A stretch of DNA of 64,000 nt from Lysobacter defluvii IMMIB APB-9 = DSM 18482 (GCF_000423325.1 NZ_AUHT01000011.1:62001-126000); one strand, 5' to 3'; counted from the first letter of the stretch, positions 1-9,158 are shown. The notes: a model not told the origin generated them from the letters alone. Translations and numbers: made by a program.

Positions 1-961
1 GCAACTCATGGTTCACCACCGCGCCGATGTCCTCCACGTCCAGCCCGCGCGCCGCGACGTCGCTGGCCACCAGGACGTTGCAGCTGCGGTTGGCGAAGCG
101 GACCAGGACCTCCTCGCGCTCGCGCTGGTCCAGGTCGCCGTGCAACGCCAGGGCGGTGAAGCCGTAATGGGTGAGCGAGTCGGCCAGTTCACTGACATCC
201 CGGCGCGTATTGCAGAACACCACGCAGGACTCGGGGCGATGGCGCAGCAGCAACGCGGCGACCAGCGGTGCCTTGCGCGCGTGCTCGACCTCGAAGAACC
301 GCTGCTCGATCGCCGCGGGCACCTCGCCGCCTTCGACGCTCACCTCGACCGGGTCGCGCAGCATCTCGTTGGCCAGCGTCCGGATCGGGTCGGGGAAGGT
401 GGCGGAGAACAGCAGCGCCTGCCGGTCCTTCGGCACCCGCTTCACGATGTCGCGGAGCTGGGCCTCGAAGCCCATGTCCAGCATCCGGTCGGCCTCGTCG
501 AGCACCAGCACGCGTACGCCATCGAGCCGCAGCGCCTTCTTGCGCGCGAGTTCCTGGATCCGCCCCGGCGTGCCGACCACCACGTGCGGGGCATGGCCGA
601 GCGAGGCGAGCTGCGGGCCGAGCGGAATCCCGCCGCACAGCACGGAGAGCTTCAGGTTGGGGATGCCGGTGGCGAGACGGCGCAGCTGCTTGCCGACCTG
701 GTCGGCGAGCTCGCGCGTGGGGCACAGGACCAGGGCCTGGGTACGCACGGCCTCCGGGTCGATCGCATGCAGCACGCCCAGGCCGAATGCCGCGGTCTTG
801 CCGCTGCCCGTGGGCGCCTGCGCGACCACGTCGCGGCCCCCAAGGATCGGGGGCAGGGCCTCGGCCTGGACCGGGGTCATGGCCGAGTAGCCCAGGGCGT
901 CGAGGCCGGGCAACAGGGCAGGCGGGAGGGCAAGCGAAGCGAAAGTAGGGGGCGTGGCCAT
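1..961 (-). CDS. dbpA: ATP-dependent RNA helicase DbpA (5' part, C-terminus off the window)
   Basis: DEAD-box RNA helicase acting on 23S rRNA during 50S subunit assembly. About 320 N-terminal residues are present; the gene runs off the left edge. In order I read the Q motif (MTPVQAEALPPI), motif I (APTGSGKT), CPTREL, GTPGRI, LDEADRMLDMGF, FSATFP, and the start of the second RecA-like domain (VVFCNTRR, DVAARGLD). The wording follows E. coli DbpA closely (QALVLCPTRELADQV, ALHGDLxQRxR). The C-terminal rRNA hairpin-binding domain that defines DbpA lies outside, so another DEAD-box paralogue is possible. ATG at 961 is chosen because an overlapping upstream ATG is in another frame. Confidence 0.9.
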   Translation of the reverse strand, partial: MATPPTFASLALPPALLPGLDALGYSAMTPVQAEALPPILGGRDVVAQAPTGSGKTAAFGLGVLHAIDPEAVRTQALVLCPTRELADQVGKQLRRLATGIPNLKLSVLCGGIPLGPQLASLGHAPHVVVGTPGRIQELARKKALRLDGVRVLVLDEADRMLDMGFEAQLRDIVKRVPKDRQALLFSATFPDPIRTLANEMLRDPVEVSVEGGEVPAAIEQRFFEVEHARKAPLVAALLLRHRPESCVVFCNTRRDVSELADSLTHYGFTALALHGDLDQREREEVLVRFANRSCNVLVASDVAARGLDVEDIGAVVNHEL

Positions 962-1025
962 CCGCCATGATCGCAGGGTTGGCGCAGGGTGCACCGCCGC
1001 CGGACCCGCTCCGGTTCGCCGGTGG

Positions 1026-1418
1026 TCAGGCGGAGGCGGGTTCCGGGCGCGCACGCGCGGCGACCGCGTCGAGCGTGTCCGGGGTGATGTCCCACTGCTC
1101 CGGCCGGTCGTATTCGAACTCGACCTTCAGCTTCCCGGTGTCGCGGCGCACGCGAAGCACGCAGGCATCCCACGGCGCCCTGTCGTGCACGCGGGTCGTG
1201 GCGCGCAGTTCGTCGAAGGCCTCGCCGATCGCGGGGTCGCGCGGGGTGGCGGCCTGGTGGCCCCCGCCGTCGGTGTAGCGGAACCCGCTCAGCCTGCGGG
1301 CGACCGGCCCGTCCGCGTAGCGCACCACGAGCGCGTAGCCGTCCCATTCCCCGTCGGAGACGGCCGGGTCGGCGACCAGCAGCCGGCCGATCCGGGCGAT
1401 CAGTTCATTCCTGTCCAA
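1026..1418 (-). CDS. YezG-like (DUF600-type) predicted immunity protein
   Basis: 130 residues, acidic, no signal peptide or membrane segment, so cytoplasmic. The C-terminal half carries the pattern PWDACVLRVRRDTGKLKVEFEYD, then a tryptophan, which resembles the end of the YezG/DUF600 immunity family (W-x-hydrophobic strand, G-K-F/L-K-hydrophobic-x-F-x-Y). It lies 40 bases downstream of a predicted nuclease toxin on the same strand, the arrangement of B. subtilis YeeF-YezG, where YezG neutralises a DNase. The start is a TTG (1418), with no in-frame ATG nearby; it is probably translated from the toxin mRNA. Family assignment is by eye and moderate; the immunity role is inferred from context. 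Confidence 0.6.
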   Translation of the reverse strand: MDRNELIARIGRLLVADPAVSDGEWDGYALVVRYADGPVARRLSGFRYTDGGGHQAATPRDPAIGEAFDELRATTRVHDRAPWDACVLRVRRDTGKLKVEFEYDRPEQWDITPDTLDAVAARARPEPASA

Positions 1419-1458
1419 GCGTGTGTCCCGTCGCGTGATGCCTGCCGCCAGTCTGGCT

Positions 1459-2712
1459 TCAGGCCATCGCAGTGTCGATCATGTCGTCCATGGCGGAGTC
1501 GGCGATCGCGTCGAAGGCCTGGCCGTCCGTGTTGGCGAATGCGATCAGCGCCGGGTCGTAGACGACGTTGCCGCTGTCGGGATCGACCACCCGGTAGTCG
1601 ACGTGCACCTCGTCGGGACGGTGGGAGCCCGGCTCGCCGACGAGCTCCACCTCGATCTCGACCTCCATGCCCTTGCCCAGCCAGTCGCTCCACTCCTGTT
1701 CCATCCGCGCGTAGGCGCCGCGGTTGAACAGGCCGAACTGCGGGAACATGTTGACCGGGCCGTGCCCGTTGACGAACCGGTAGGCGAAGATGTGGCCGAC
1801 GTCGTCGCCGGTGCCCTTCATTTCGTTGTCGACGCGGAACCTGCTCTGCGCGTTGCCCTCGATCCGATCGGAGTCGCGGCCGCGGCTGGAGGGTTCCCAG
1901 GTCAGCGTGGCCTCCGCCGAGGCCGGACGGCCGTGCTCGTCCAGGGTCCAGGTGATGTCGTTGACCTCCCCCGAGCCGGCCTCGGCGACCGTGCCGCGCA
2001 CCTCGTTCGCCTCGACGTCCTCCGCCAGGATCACGGTTCCGTCCGGCGGCTGGCCGGTCAGCAGCATCCGGGAGTAGCCGGCGCGGTCGGCACCGGCGGC
2101 ATCGGACAGCATGCTGGTGTGGCGGGTGAAATCCTCGCGCTCGGACGGGTAGGACGCGGGGCCGCCGTCGCGCGGTGCGTCGAACAGCTGTTCGGGGCCG
2201 CTCATCACCCGCAGGCCCTTCTTCTCCGTCATCTCCAGCGACAGCCGCAGGTCGGCCACGCTATCCAGGCCATTGGCTTCGGCCAGGGCCGCGAGGGACG
2301 GCTCCAGTGCCGTGACGGCGTAATCGGCGCCGTGGACCTCGACGCGGGTGCGCGGGGGCAGTGTCGACGGGTCGAACGGGTTCACCGCGCGCATCTGTTC
2401 GGGCGTCGCGTTCTCGTTGCGGATCGTGACCTCGTAGCGCACCGGCACTTCGGTGGTGGCCCCGCCCGGTGCCGACACCCGCATGTCCGCGGTGGCGACG
2501 TAGGTGGTGTTCCACTGGCCCTGCTTCTCGTCGTGGATGCGCACCGAGCCTTCATCGAGCTGGAACTCGACGTCGGCCGGGTCGGCCTTGAGGATCCGCG
2601 GGTCCATCCGCGTGGCACCGTCGGGCCGGAGCAGGCCGGGCAGGGCATGCAGGCTTTCCAGCCAGGATGGAGGCGGCAGCGGCAGGTCGAGCTTGGGCGC
2701 GTCGAAAGACAT
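1459..2712 (-). CDS. Predicted DNA/RNA non-specific endonuclease toxin (Endonuclease_NS_2-like C-terminal domain)
   Basis: 417 residues from ATG 2712 (a GTG at 2754 is also in frame). Residues 1-290 match nothing I recognise: a proline-rich start (LPLPPPSW), then a beta-rich acidic region. Residues about 290-365 carry the nuclease signature: GTGDDVGHIFAYRF (Asp303-Asp304-x-Gly-His307), VNMFPQ, FNRGAY (Asn330-Arg331-Gly332) and a following E-x-E-W helix (338-341). This is the D-x-G-H ... N-L-V-P ... N-R-G-x-Y ... E pattern of bacterial toxin nucleases such as the B. subtilis YeeF C-terminus. I find no signal peptide, LXG, PAAR, VgrG or XVIPCD domain, so the export route is unknown. The immunity candidate follows by 40 bases. 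Confidence 0.7.
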   Translation of the reverse strand: MSFDAPKLDLPLPPPSWLESLHALPGLLRPDGATRMDPRILKADPADVEFQLDEGSVRIHDEKQGQWNTTYVATADMRVSAPGGATTEVPVRYEVTIRNENATPEQMRAVNPFDPSTLPPRTRVEVHGADYAVTALEPSLAALAEANGLDSVADLRLSLEMTEKKGLRVMSGPEQLFDAPRDGGPASYPSEREDFTRHTSMLSDAAGADRAGYSRMLLTGQPPDGTVILAEDVEANEVRGTVAEAGSGEVNDITWTLDEHGRPASAEATLTWEPSSRGRDSDRIEGNAQSRFRVDNEMKGTGDDVGHIFAYRFVNGHGPVNMFPQFGLFNRGAYARMEQEWSDWLGKGMEVEIEVELVGEPGSHRPDEVHVDYRVVDPDSGNVVYDPALIAFANTDGQAFDAIADSAMDDMIDTAMA

Positions 2713-2799
2713 GGCGGGCGCATGCGGGCGGCGGGATCGCCCGGTCGCCGCCACTCTATGCGGCGTTTTCCTACCCCGCCATTGGGGGAAACCCGCGGC

Positions 2800-4791
2800 T
2801 CACAGGCCGAACGGCCAGGTTTCCGGCATCCCGCTGCCATGCCGCTCCGGCGTGAGCGGCGACACCGCGGTGGTCTCGTCGAACCACGTCCAGGCATCGA
2901 ACTGTTCCGGCAGCACCACCTCGGCGTAGTGGCTCTGCAGCTCGGTTTCCGGGCGGTAGATCACGCCGATGAAGCGCTCCAGCCGCGGCTCCATCAGGCG
3001 CTTGCGCAACGCCTCACGGCGGCCTTCGCGCAGGTCGAGCAGGAATCGCGCCACCCCGCTGTCGTGGCACAGCCGCTCGACGCTGTCCCGGCGCGACGGC
3101 CGCACCTTCTTGATCTCCATTTCCCCATCCCAGTCGGTGGCCGCGGCGACCGTGCCGGTGTGGGTGCCGAAGCCGACCAGCACGGCCTGGCCACCGAAGC
3201 GCTCCCGGCAAAGCTGGCCGATGTTGAGCTCGCCGCGGGACCAGCCCATCTCGGTGTGGCGCGCATCGCCGATGTGCGAGTTGTGCGCCCACACCACCGC
3301 CTTCGCGTCGGGGCCGTGGGCCTCGAGCAGGTTCCCGAGGGTCTCGAACATGTGCGTGTCGCGCAGGTTCCAGCTTTGCGATCCGCCGTAGTACATGGTG
3401 CGGTAGTAGCGCTCCGCCGATGCGACCAGGCGCGCATTCTGTGCCGCGTCCAGGAATTCCGCGCCGTCGCCGGCGGCGTACTCCAGTTCGCTCGCCAGCA
3501 GGTCGTGCAGCTGCCGGACCACGTCCCGCTCGCACTTGCCGTAGCCGCGGCTGAGTACCGCGCGGCCGTAGGTAGCCGGGTCCTTCTGCCATGGCGTCAG
3601 GCAGCCATAGCGCTCGCGGGCGACGGCGGCGGCCTCGGGGTCGACCCGGTCCAGGTACTCCAGCACCGCGGCGATCGAGCTGCCCAGGCTGTACATGTCC
3701 AGGCCGTAGAAGCCCGCCTGGCGCGCGCCGCCGAGTCCCTCGTTGTGCCGGCGCAGCCACACCGCTAGCTCGGCCACCTCGACATTGCGCCACATCCAGG
3801 TGGGGAAGCGCTGGAACACCGGGCGCGCGTCCGCGCGGCGGGGCAGGTGGCGGACGTACCGGTTGATGGCGGCGGCATCGGGCCAGTCGGCTTCCACCGC
3901 GATGATCGTGAAGCCGTGGCGTTCGACCAGCCGCCGGGTGATCGCCGCGCGCGCACGGTAGAACTCCGAGGTGCCGTGGCTGGCCTCGCCGAGGAGGACC
4001 ACGCGGAAGTCGCCGAAGCGGTCGAAAGCGGAGGCGAACCCGGGGTCATCGACGTCAGGCAGCGGCTCGGCGGCGTCGGCGACCAGTTCCGGCACGCTGC
4101 GGCTGCGCGCCGGCACGTGGTTGCTGGCGGACTGGCGGCCGTCCTCCAGCCATCCCTGCCGGCCGACCAGGGGAACGAAGCGGACTCCGCCCAGGTCGTC
4201 CTGCTCGTAACGGTCCTCGGCCGTGCGGGTGATGCGCCGCAGGCGCTGGCCGTGCTCGTCGTCGCCGACGGGCACCACCAGGCGGCCGCCGATGGCGAGC
4301 TGTTCACGCAGGGCCTGCGGAGCCTCCGGCGCGGCGGCGGCGACCAGGATGGCGTCGAAGGGAGCGGCGTCCGGCCACCCCAGGCTGCCGTCGCCCACCC
4401 GAAGCTCGATGTTGTCGTAGCCCAGGCGCTTGAAACGGTCGCGGGCCTGGTCGGCCAGGGCGGCATGCCGCTCGATGGTGTGGACCCGGCCCGCGATCCG
4501 GCCCATGACCGCCGCCGCGTAGCCCGAGCCGGCGCCGACCTCCAGCACCCGGTCGCCGGGCGCGATGCCGGCGGCCTCGATCATCAACGCGACGATGTAG
4601 GGCTGGGAGATGGTCTGCCCGCTGCCGATCGGCAGCGGGCTGTCCTCGTAGGCGAACTCGCGCATGCCGCCCTCGAGGAAGGCCTCGCGTGGCACGCTGC
4701 GCATCGCTTCGAGGACGTGCCGGTCGCGGATGCCGCGGCCGGCAAGCTGGACTTCGACCATGCGGTCGCGGGCGCTGGCGGGATCCTCCAT
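2800..4791 (-). CDS. Fusion of protein-L-isoaspartate O-methyltransferase and erythromycin-esterase family domain
   Basis: 663 residues. About 1-205 form a PCMT: SGQTISQPYIVALM substrate loop and SAM motif I VLEVGAGSGYAAAVMG; PCMT methylates damaged isoaspartyl residues for repair. About 230-655 form an erythromycin-esterase-like hydrolase: LLGEASHGTSEFY (Glu and His of the active site), VEADWPDA, and VVWAHNSHIGDAR with further catalytic histidines. Many members of the latter family do not act on macrolides, so resistance is not implied. ATG 4791 is preferred over TTG 4806 because TGGAG precedes it at good distance. It lies 69 bases after htpG on the same strand, so heat-shock co-transcription is plausible. 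A normal stand-alone pcm is present at 40.6 kb. Confidence 0.85.
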   Translation of the reverse strand: MEDPASARDRMVEVQLAGRGIRDRHVLEAMRSVPREAFLEGGMREFAYEDSPLPIGSGQTISQPYIVALMIEAAGIAPGDRVLEVGAGSGYAAAVMGRIAGRVHTIERHAALADQARDRFKRLGYDNIELRVGDGSLGWPDAAPFDAILVAAAAPEAPQALREQLAIGGRLVVPVGDDEHGQRLRRITRTAEDRYEQDDLGGVRFVPLVGRQGWLEDGRQSASNHVPARSRSVPELVADAAEPLPDVDDPGFASAFDRFGDFRVVLLGEASHGTSEFYRARAAITRRLVERHGFTIIAVEADWPDAAAINRYVRHLPRRADARPVFQRFPTWMWRNVEVAELAVWLRRHNEGLGGARQAGFYGLDMYSLGSSIAAVLEYLDRVDPEAAAVARERYGCLTPWQKDPATYGRAVLSRGYGKCERDVVRQLHDLLASELEYAAGDGAEFLDAAQNARLVASAERYYRTMYYGGSQSWNLRDTHMFETLGNLLEAHGPDAKAVVWAHNSHIGDARHTEMGWSRGELNIGQLCRERFGGQAVLVGFGTHTGTVAAATDWDGEMEIKKVRPSRRDSVERLCHDSGVARFLLDLREGRREALRKRLMEPRLERFIGVIYRPETELQSHYAEVVLPEQFDAWTWFDETTAVSPLTPERHGSGMPETWPFGL

Positions 4792-4860
4792 GGGCCGGCT
4801 CCACAAGGGTATGCCGGCAGCCTCCCACCGCGCCCATTCCCGGCGCGTGAACCCGCCTGC

Positions 4861-6741
4861 CTAGCCCAGCAGCACCCGGTTCATCCGCTGCACGAAGGCG
4901 GCGGGGTCGGCCAGCTGGGCGCCGGCGGCGATCTCCGCCTGCTCCAGCAGCAGGGCGGCGATGTCGCCGGCATTGCCCTCGTCGCCCTCGGACTGCACGC
5001 GCTGGACCAGCGGGTGCGCTGGATTCACCTCCAGGGTCGGCTTGCTCTCCGGCAGCTCCTGGCCGGCCTCGCGCATCAGCCGTGCGAAGTGCGGGGCCAT
5101 GTCGAACTCCGACAGCACCAGGCAGGAAGGGGAATCGGTAAGGCGGGCGGATACCCGCACGTCGCTGACCCGCTCGCCGAGCAGTTCCTTCAGCCGCGCC
5201 ACCAGCGGCTCGGCCTGCTTCGCGGCCTCCTCCTGCTGCTTCTTCGCCTCTTCGTCCAGCGGCAGCTCGCCCTTCGCGACGCTCTGCAGCTTCCTGCCGT
5301 CGTACTCGCGCAGGTAGCCGAGCATCCACTCGTCGATGCGGTCCGACAGCAGCAGCACCTCGATGTCGCGCGCCTTGAACGCCTCCAGCTGCGGGCTGCC
5401 CGCGGCCGCGGCGTGGCTGTCGGCGGTGACGTACCAGATGGTGTCCTGGCCGTCGGCCATGCGCCCGATGTAGTCGTCCAGCGACACCGACTTCGCCGCG
5501 CCGTCCCCCTTGGTCGAGGCGAAGCGAAGCAGCTTCGCGATGCGCTCGCGGTTCGCCGTGTCCTCGCCGATGCCTTCCTTGAGGGTGTTGCCGAAGGCCT
5601 TGATGAAGGTGGCGAACTTCTCCGGCTCGTTCTTCGCCAGCGACTCGATCAGGTCGAGCACGCGCTTGGTGCAGCTCGCCTTGATGCGCTCGAGCTGGCG
5701 GTTCTGCTGCAGCAGTTCGCGGCTCACGTTCAACGGCAGGTCGTCGGCGTCGACAACGCCGCGCACGAAGCGCAGGTAGTGCGGCAGCAGCTCCTCGGCG
5801 GCGTCCATCACGAACACGCGCTTGATGTACAGCTTCAGGCCCTTGCGCTCGTCGCGCCCACCCATCATCACGTCGAAGGGCGGCTGCGAGGGCAGGTAGA
5901 GCAGGGTGGTGAAGCTCTGGTTGCCCTCGACCCGGTTGTGGCTCCAGGCCAGCGGGTCGGCGAAGTCGTGGCCGAGCGACTTGTAGAAGCCCTGGTACTC
6001 CTCGTCGGTGATCTCCGACTTCGACCGCGTCCACAGGGCGGAGGCGGAGTTGATGGTCTCCCACTCGCCGGTGGCCGCCTCTTCGCCTTCGCCCCCGTCC
6101 GCCTGCTTCGGCATGCGGATCGGGAAGGCCACGTGGTCGGAGTAACGGTGGATCAGTTCGCGCAGCTTCCAGGCGGAGAGGAACTCGCCCTCGTCTTCCT
6201 TGAGGTGCAGGATCACCTCGGTGCCCCGCTGCGGACGCTCGACCGCTTCCAGCGTGTACTCGCCCCGGCCGTCGCTTTCCCACTTCACGCCCGCGTCGGC
6301 GGGGTCGCCGGCACGGCGCGTCAGCACGGTCACCCGGTCGGCGACCACGAAGCCGGAATAGAAGCCCACGCCGAACTGGCCGATCAGGCGTGCGTCGGCC
6401 TTCTGTTCGCTGGCCATCGCGGCCAGGAAGCGGCGAGTGCCGGAGCTGGCGATGGTGCCGATGTTCTCGATCACCTCCTGGCGCGACATGCCGATGCCGT
6501 TGTCGGCGATGGTGATCGTGCGCGCCTTCTCGTCGAAGCTGACGTCGATGTGCAGCTCGCCGTCCCCGGACATCAGGTCCGGGTTGGCCAGGCCCTCGAA
6601 GCGCAGCTTGTCGCAGGCGTCGGAAGCGTTGGAGACCAGCTCGCGCAGGAAGATCTCCTTGTGCGAGTACAGCGAGTGGGTGACCAGGTGCAGGACCTGG
6701 GCGACCTCGGCTTCGAAGGTGCGGGTTTCGGGTGTGCTCAT
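4861..6741 (-). CDS. htpG: Chaperone protein HtpG (Hsp90)
   Basis: 626 residues, the usual length. ATP-dependent cytosolic Hsp90 chaperone that remodels late folding intermediates with DnaK. The N-terminal GHKL ATPase shows [25 protein letters not shown] and GQFGVGFYS; the middle domain has [18 protein letters not shown] and [15 protein letters not shown] sigma32-like promoter sits upstream (6784-6811). The PCMT/esterase fusion follows on the same strand. Confidence 0.98.
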   Translation of the reverse strand: MSTPETRTFEAEVAQVLHLVTHSLYSHKEIFLRELVSNASDACDKLRFEGLANPDLMSGDGELHIDVSFDEKARTITIADNGIGMSRQEVIENIGTIASSGTRRFLAAMASEQKADARLIGQFGVGFYSGFVVADRVTVLTRRAGDPADAGVKWESDGRGEYTLEAVERPQRGTEVILHLKEDEGEFLSAWKLRELIHRYSDHVAFPIRMPKQADGGEGEEAATGEWETINSASALWTRSKSEITDEEYQGFYKSLGHDFADPLAWSHNRVEGNQSFTTLLYLPSQPPFDVMMGGRDERKGLKLYIKRVFVMDAAEELLPHYLRFVRGVVDADDLPLNVSRELLQQNRQLERIKASCTKRVLDLIESLAKNEPEKFATFIKAFGNTLKEGIGEDTANRERIAKLLRFASTKGDGAAKSVSLDDYIGRMADGQDTIWYVTADSHAAAAGSPQLEAFKARDIEVLLLSDRIDEWMLGYLREYDGRKLQSVAKGELPLDEEAKKQQEEAAKQAEPLVARLKELLGERVSDVRVSARLTDSPSCLVLSEFDMAPHFARLMREAGQELPESKPTLEVNPAHPLVQRVQSEGDEGNAGDIAALLLEQAEIAAGAQLADPAAFVQRMNRVLLG

Positions 6742-6783
6742 GGACGGGCGGTGCTCCGTGGAGTCTGGAACCTGGCCCGCAGC

Positions 6784-6811
6784 AGTGGGGGCGGATGCTC
6801 CCGGAATCAAG
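6784..6811 (-). promoter_or_regulatory. Sigma32 (heat-shock) type promoter for htpG
   Basis: On the minus strand a CTTGAT (-35, 6806-6811) is followed after 14 bases by CCCCCACT (-10, 6784-6791), close to the sigma32 consensus CTTGAAA-N(11-16)-CCCCATNT. It lies 42 bases upstream of the htpG start. Predicted from sequence only. Confidence 0.65.
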
Positions 6812-6931
6812 CGTGGCACCGCGCTGGCCGCGCTCCTGACCTGGATCAAGCTGCCGCACTTTGCAGCTCGCGCCTTCATTCCCGGTGGCGTATCAAGGGA
6901 GGGTCATCCTCCCGACCCGCAGGAGTTCGTC

Positions 6932-7879
6932 ATGAGCCGGCGCTTTTCCTCCGTCTCCGAATCGATCCTCGACGCCATCGGCGACACCCCGCTGCTGGAG
7001 ATCGACGGGGTGTTCGCCAAGTGCGAGTTCATGAACCCCTCCGGCTCCATCAAGGCCCGGATCGCCCTCTACATGATCGAGAAGGCCGAGGCGGAGGGGC
7101 GGCTCAGGCCCGGCGACACCATCGTCGAGGCGACCAGCGGGAACACCGGCAACGCGCTGTCGATGGTGGCCGCGGTGAAGGGCTACCGGATGCGGGTGGT
7201 GATGCCCGAGGGGCTGTCGAACGAGCGGGTGGCGATCTCCCGCGCCTACGGGGCCGAGGTCGAGTTCTGCGGCAACTTCCATGTCAATTCCGCCCTCGAG
7301 CGCGCGCACGAACTGGGCCGGCAGGACGGCTTCTTCTGCCCGAGCCAGTTCGAATCCGAATACAACGTCGAGGAAAACCGCGTGGTGCTCGGCCCGGAGA
7401 TCCTCGCGCAGCTGCCGGAGGGCCGGTTGCCCGACGCCCTGGTGATGGGGGTCGGGACCGGCGGGACGCTCATCGGCGTCGGCCAGGCCTTCCGCGAGGC
7501 GAACCCGGACGTGCGGCTGTTCGCGATGGAGCCCTCCGGATCGCGGACGATCCTGTGCGGGGAGGTCGACACGCACGCCATCGAGGGGATCTCCGACGGA
7601 TTCGTCCCCGGCATCTTCGCCCGCCACGCGGAGCTGGTCGGCGACAACCTGGCGGTATCCGACGACGAGGCCATCGCCGAGATGCGCCGGCTGGCGCGCG
7701 AGCACGGGCTGCTGTGCGGCCCCAGTTCCGGCGCGCACCTGGTGGCGGCGCGGCGCGTGCGCGAGCAGCATCCGGAGCTGCGCACCGTGGTGACGCTGTT
7801 CTGCGACGAGGGCGAGAAGTACCTGCAGGAGCACTTCAGCGCCCCCGCGACGGACGTGGTGGGCACCGCGTTCGGCTGA
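6932..7879 (+). CDS. PLP-dependent cysteine synthase / cystathionine beta-synthase family protein
   Basis: 315 residues, fold type II PLP enzyme of the O-acetylserine sulfhydrylase/CBS family. NPSGSIKARIA contains the PLP lysine, EATSGNTGNALSMVAA the substrate loop, GVGTGGTLIGVG the phosphate-binding glycines, and GPSSGAHL the C-terminal PLP loop. The start has a strong AGGAG 6 bases before the ATG. Whether it makes cysteine, cystathionine or another beta-replacement product cannot be told; the short KCEFMNPSGS segment departs from canonical CysK/CysM (E-x-NP-x-x-S-x-K-D/A-R). Divergent from htpG, and 28 bases before the MFS gene. Confidence 0.85.
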   Translation: MSRRFSSVSESILDAIGDTPLLEIDGVFAKCEFMNPSGSIKARIALYMIEKAEAEGRLRPGDTIVEATSGNTGNALSMVAAVKGYRMRVVMPEGLSNERVAISRAYGAEVEFCGNFHVNSALERAHELGRQDGFFCPSQFESEYNVEENRVVLGPEILAQLPEGRLPDALVMGVGTGGTLIGVGQAFREANPDVRLFAMEPSGSRTILCGEVDTHAIEGISDGFVPGIFARHAELVGDNLAVSDDEAIAEMRRLAREHGLLCGPSSGAHLVAARRVREQHPELRTVVTLFCDEGEKYLQEHFSAPATDVVGTAFG

Positions 7880-7907
7880 TTCCCCGCGGCGCCGGTAGCA
7901 TTGGCGG

Positions 7908-9158
7908 ATGACTACCCCCACTCCCTGGCGCGGCCGGCTCCTGGTGCTGGCCGGCATCGCGCTGGCCGCGTTCAACCTGCGCACCGCCATCACCTCCCTC
8001 ACGCCCCTGCTGGAACTGGTCGGGGGCGAACTGGGCTTCGGCTCCCTGGCCGCCGGCGTGCTCGGGATGCTGCCGACGGCGGCCTTCGCGGTCCTCGGGA
8101 TCGCCACCCCGGCGTTGGTGCACCGGCTGGGCCTGGAGCGGACCGTGGTGCTCGCCATGGGCCTGGCGGCGGCGGGCCTGCTGGTCCGCGGCTGGATGGA
8201 CGGCACGGTCGGGTTGATGGTGGCCTCGACCGTGGCCCTCGTCGGGATGGGCATCGGCAACGTGGTGCTGCCGCCGCTGGTGAAGCGCTATTTCTTCGAC
8301 CGGGTGGGCACGGTCAGTTCGATGTACATCACCTCGATGCAGGTGGGCACGCTGCTGCCGGCGTTCGTGGCGGTGCCGCTGGCGCAGGCACTGGGGTGGA
8401 GGGTGTCGCTGGCAGCGTGGGTAATCCCGGCACTGCTGGCCGCGCTGCCGTGGCTGTGGCTCCTGCGCGCCGGGCGGGACGGCCTGGCGCGGGTCGCCCC
8501 CGGTGATGTCGAGGCGCTTCCCCGCGCGACGCTGCCGCCGGGTGCACGCATCCGGCGCGCGCCCCTGGCCTGGTCGATGGTGGCGCTGCTGGGAACGACC
8601 TCGCTGGTGACCTACGCGCTGTTCACCTGGATCCCGCGCTGGATGACCGATGCCGGCCTGGGGCCCGCCGCGGCGGGGGCGATGCTGGGCGTGTACTCCG
8701 CCGCGGGGCTGGCGACCTCCCTCGCGGTGCCGGTCCTGGCGGTGCGCATGCGCCAGCCGTTCCTCCTGGTGCTGCCGATGCTCGCCCTGTACGCGGGCGG
8801 CTTCGCCGGGCTGCTGTGGGCGCCGGCGGCGGCGCCGATCGCCTGGTCGGTGATGCTCGGGCTCGCAGGCGGCTCGTTCCCGCTGGCGTTGACGCTCATC
8901 AACATGCGCACGCGCACGCCGGCGGGGTCGGCGGGGCTGTCCGGCTTCATCCACGCGCTGGGGTACCTGCTGGCCTGCGCCGGGCCGCTGTTGGTGGGCT
9001 GGCTGCGCGACCTGACCGGGGGATGGGAATGGCCGGTCGCTTTCCTCGCCGGCTGCCTGGTGGTGCTCGCCTGGGCGGCGTGGAGCGCCTGCCGGCCGCG
9101 CTACCTCGAAGATGAATGGTACGGCCGCCAGGGGCCGCCGCGGGGGGCACCTGTTTAG
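7908..9158 (+). CDS. MFS transporter, CynX/NimT family
   Basis: 416 residues with about 12 hydrophobic segments. The start (FNLRTAITSLTPLL) and inner segments (GIGNVVLPPLVKRYFFDRVGTVSSMYITSMQVG) match the CynX/NimT branch of the major facilitator superfamily, whose members move cyanate, nitroimidazoles and other small organic solutes. Substrate unknown. It starts 28 bases after the cysteine-synthase homologue on the same strand and may be co-transcribed. Confidence 0.85.
   Translation: MTTPTPWRGRLLVLAGIALAAFNLRTAITSLTPLLELVGGELGFGSLAAGVLGMLPTAAFAVLGIATPALVHRLGLERTVVLAMGLAAAGLLVRGWMDGTVGLMVASTVALVGMGIGNVVLPPLVKRYFFDRVGTVSSMYITSMQVGTLLPAFVAVPLAQALGWRVSLAAWVIPALLAALPWLWLLRAGRDGLARVAPGDVEALPRATLPPGARIRRAPLAWSMVALLGTTSLVTYALFTWIPRWMTDAGLGPAAAGAMLGVYSAAGLATSLAVPVLAVRMRQPFLLVLPMLALYAGGFAGLLWAPAAAPIAWSVMLGLAGGSFPLALTLINMRTRTPAGSAGLSGFIHALGYLLACAGPLLVGWLRDLTGGWEWPVAFLAGCLVVLAWAAWSACRPRYLEDEWYGRQGPPRGAPV

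Noticed and set aside
1459-2712. An XVIPCD-type C-terminal tag on the nuclease (and on the lipase at 54484-55713), expected in Xanthomonadaceae type IV effectors.
   Set aside because: Neither C-terminus shows the family's conserved Gly/Leu/Asp blocks; both end in unrelated helical tails.
3847-7911. A very long plus-strand open reading frame opposite the fusion gene and htpG, running into the cysteine-synthase gene.
   Set aside because: High GC produces long antisense frames; the opposite strand encodes clear, complete protein families with the right codon pattern, and this frame has no recognisable motif.
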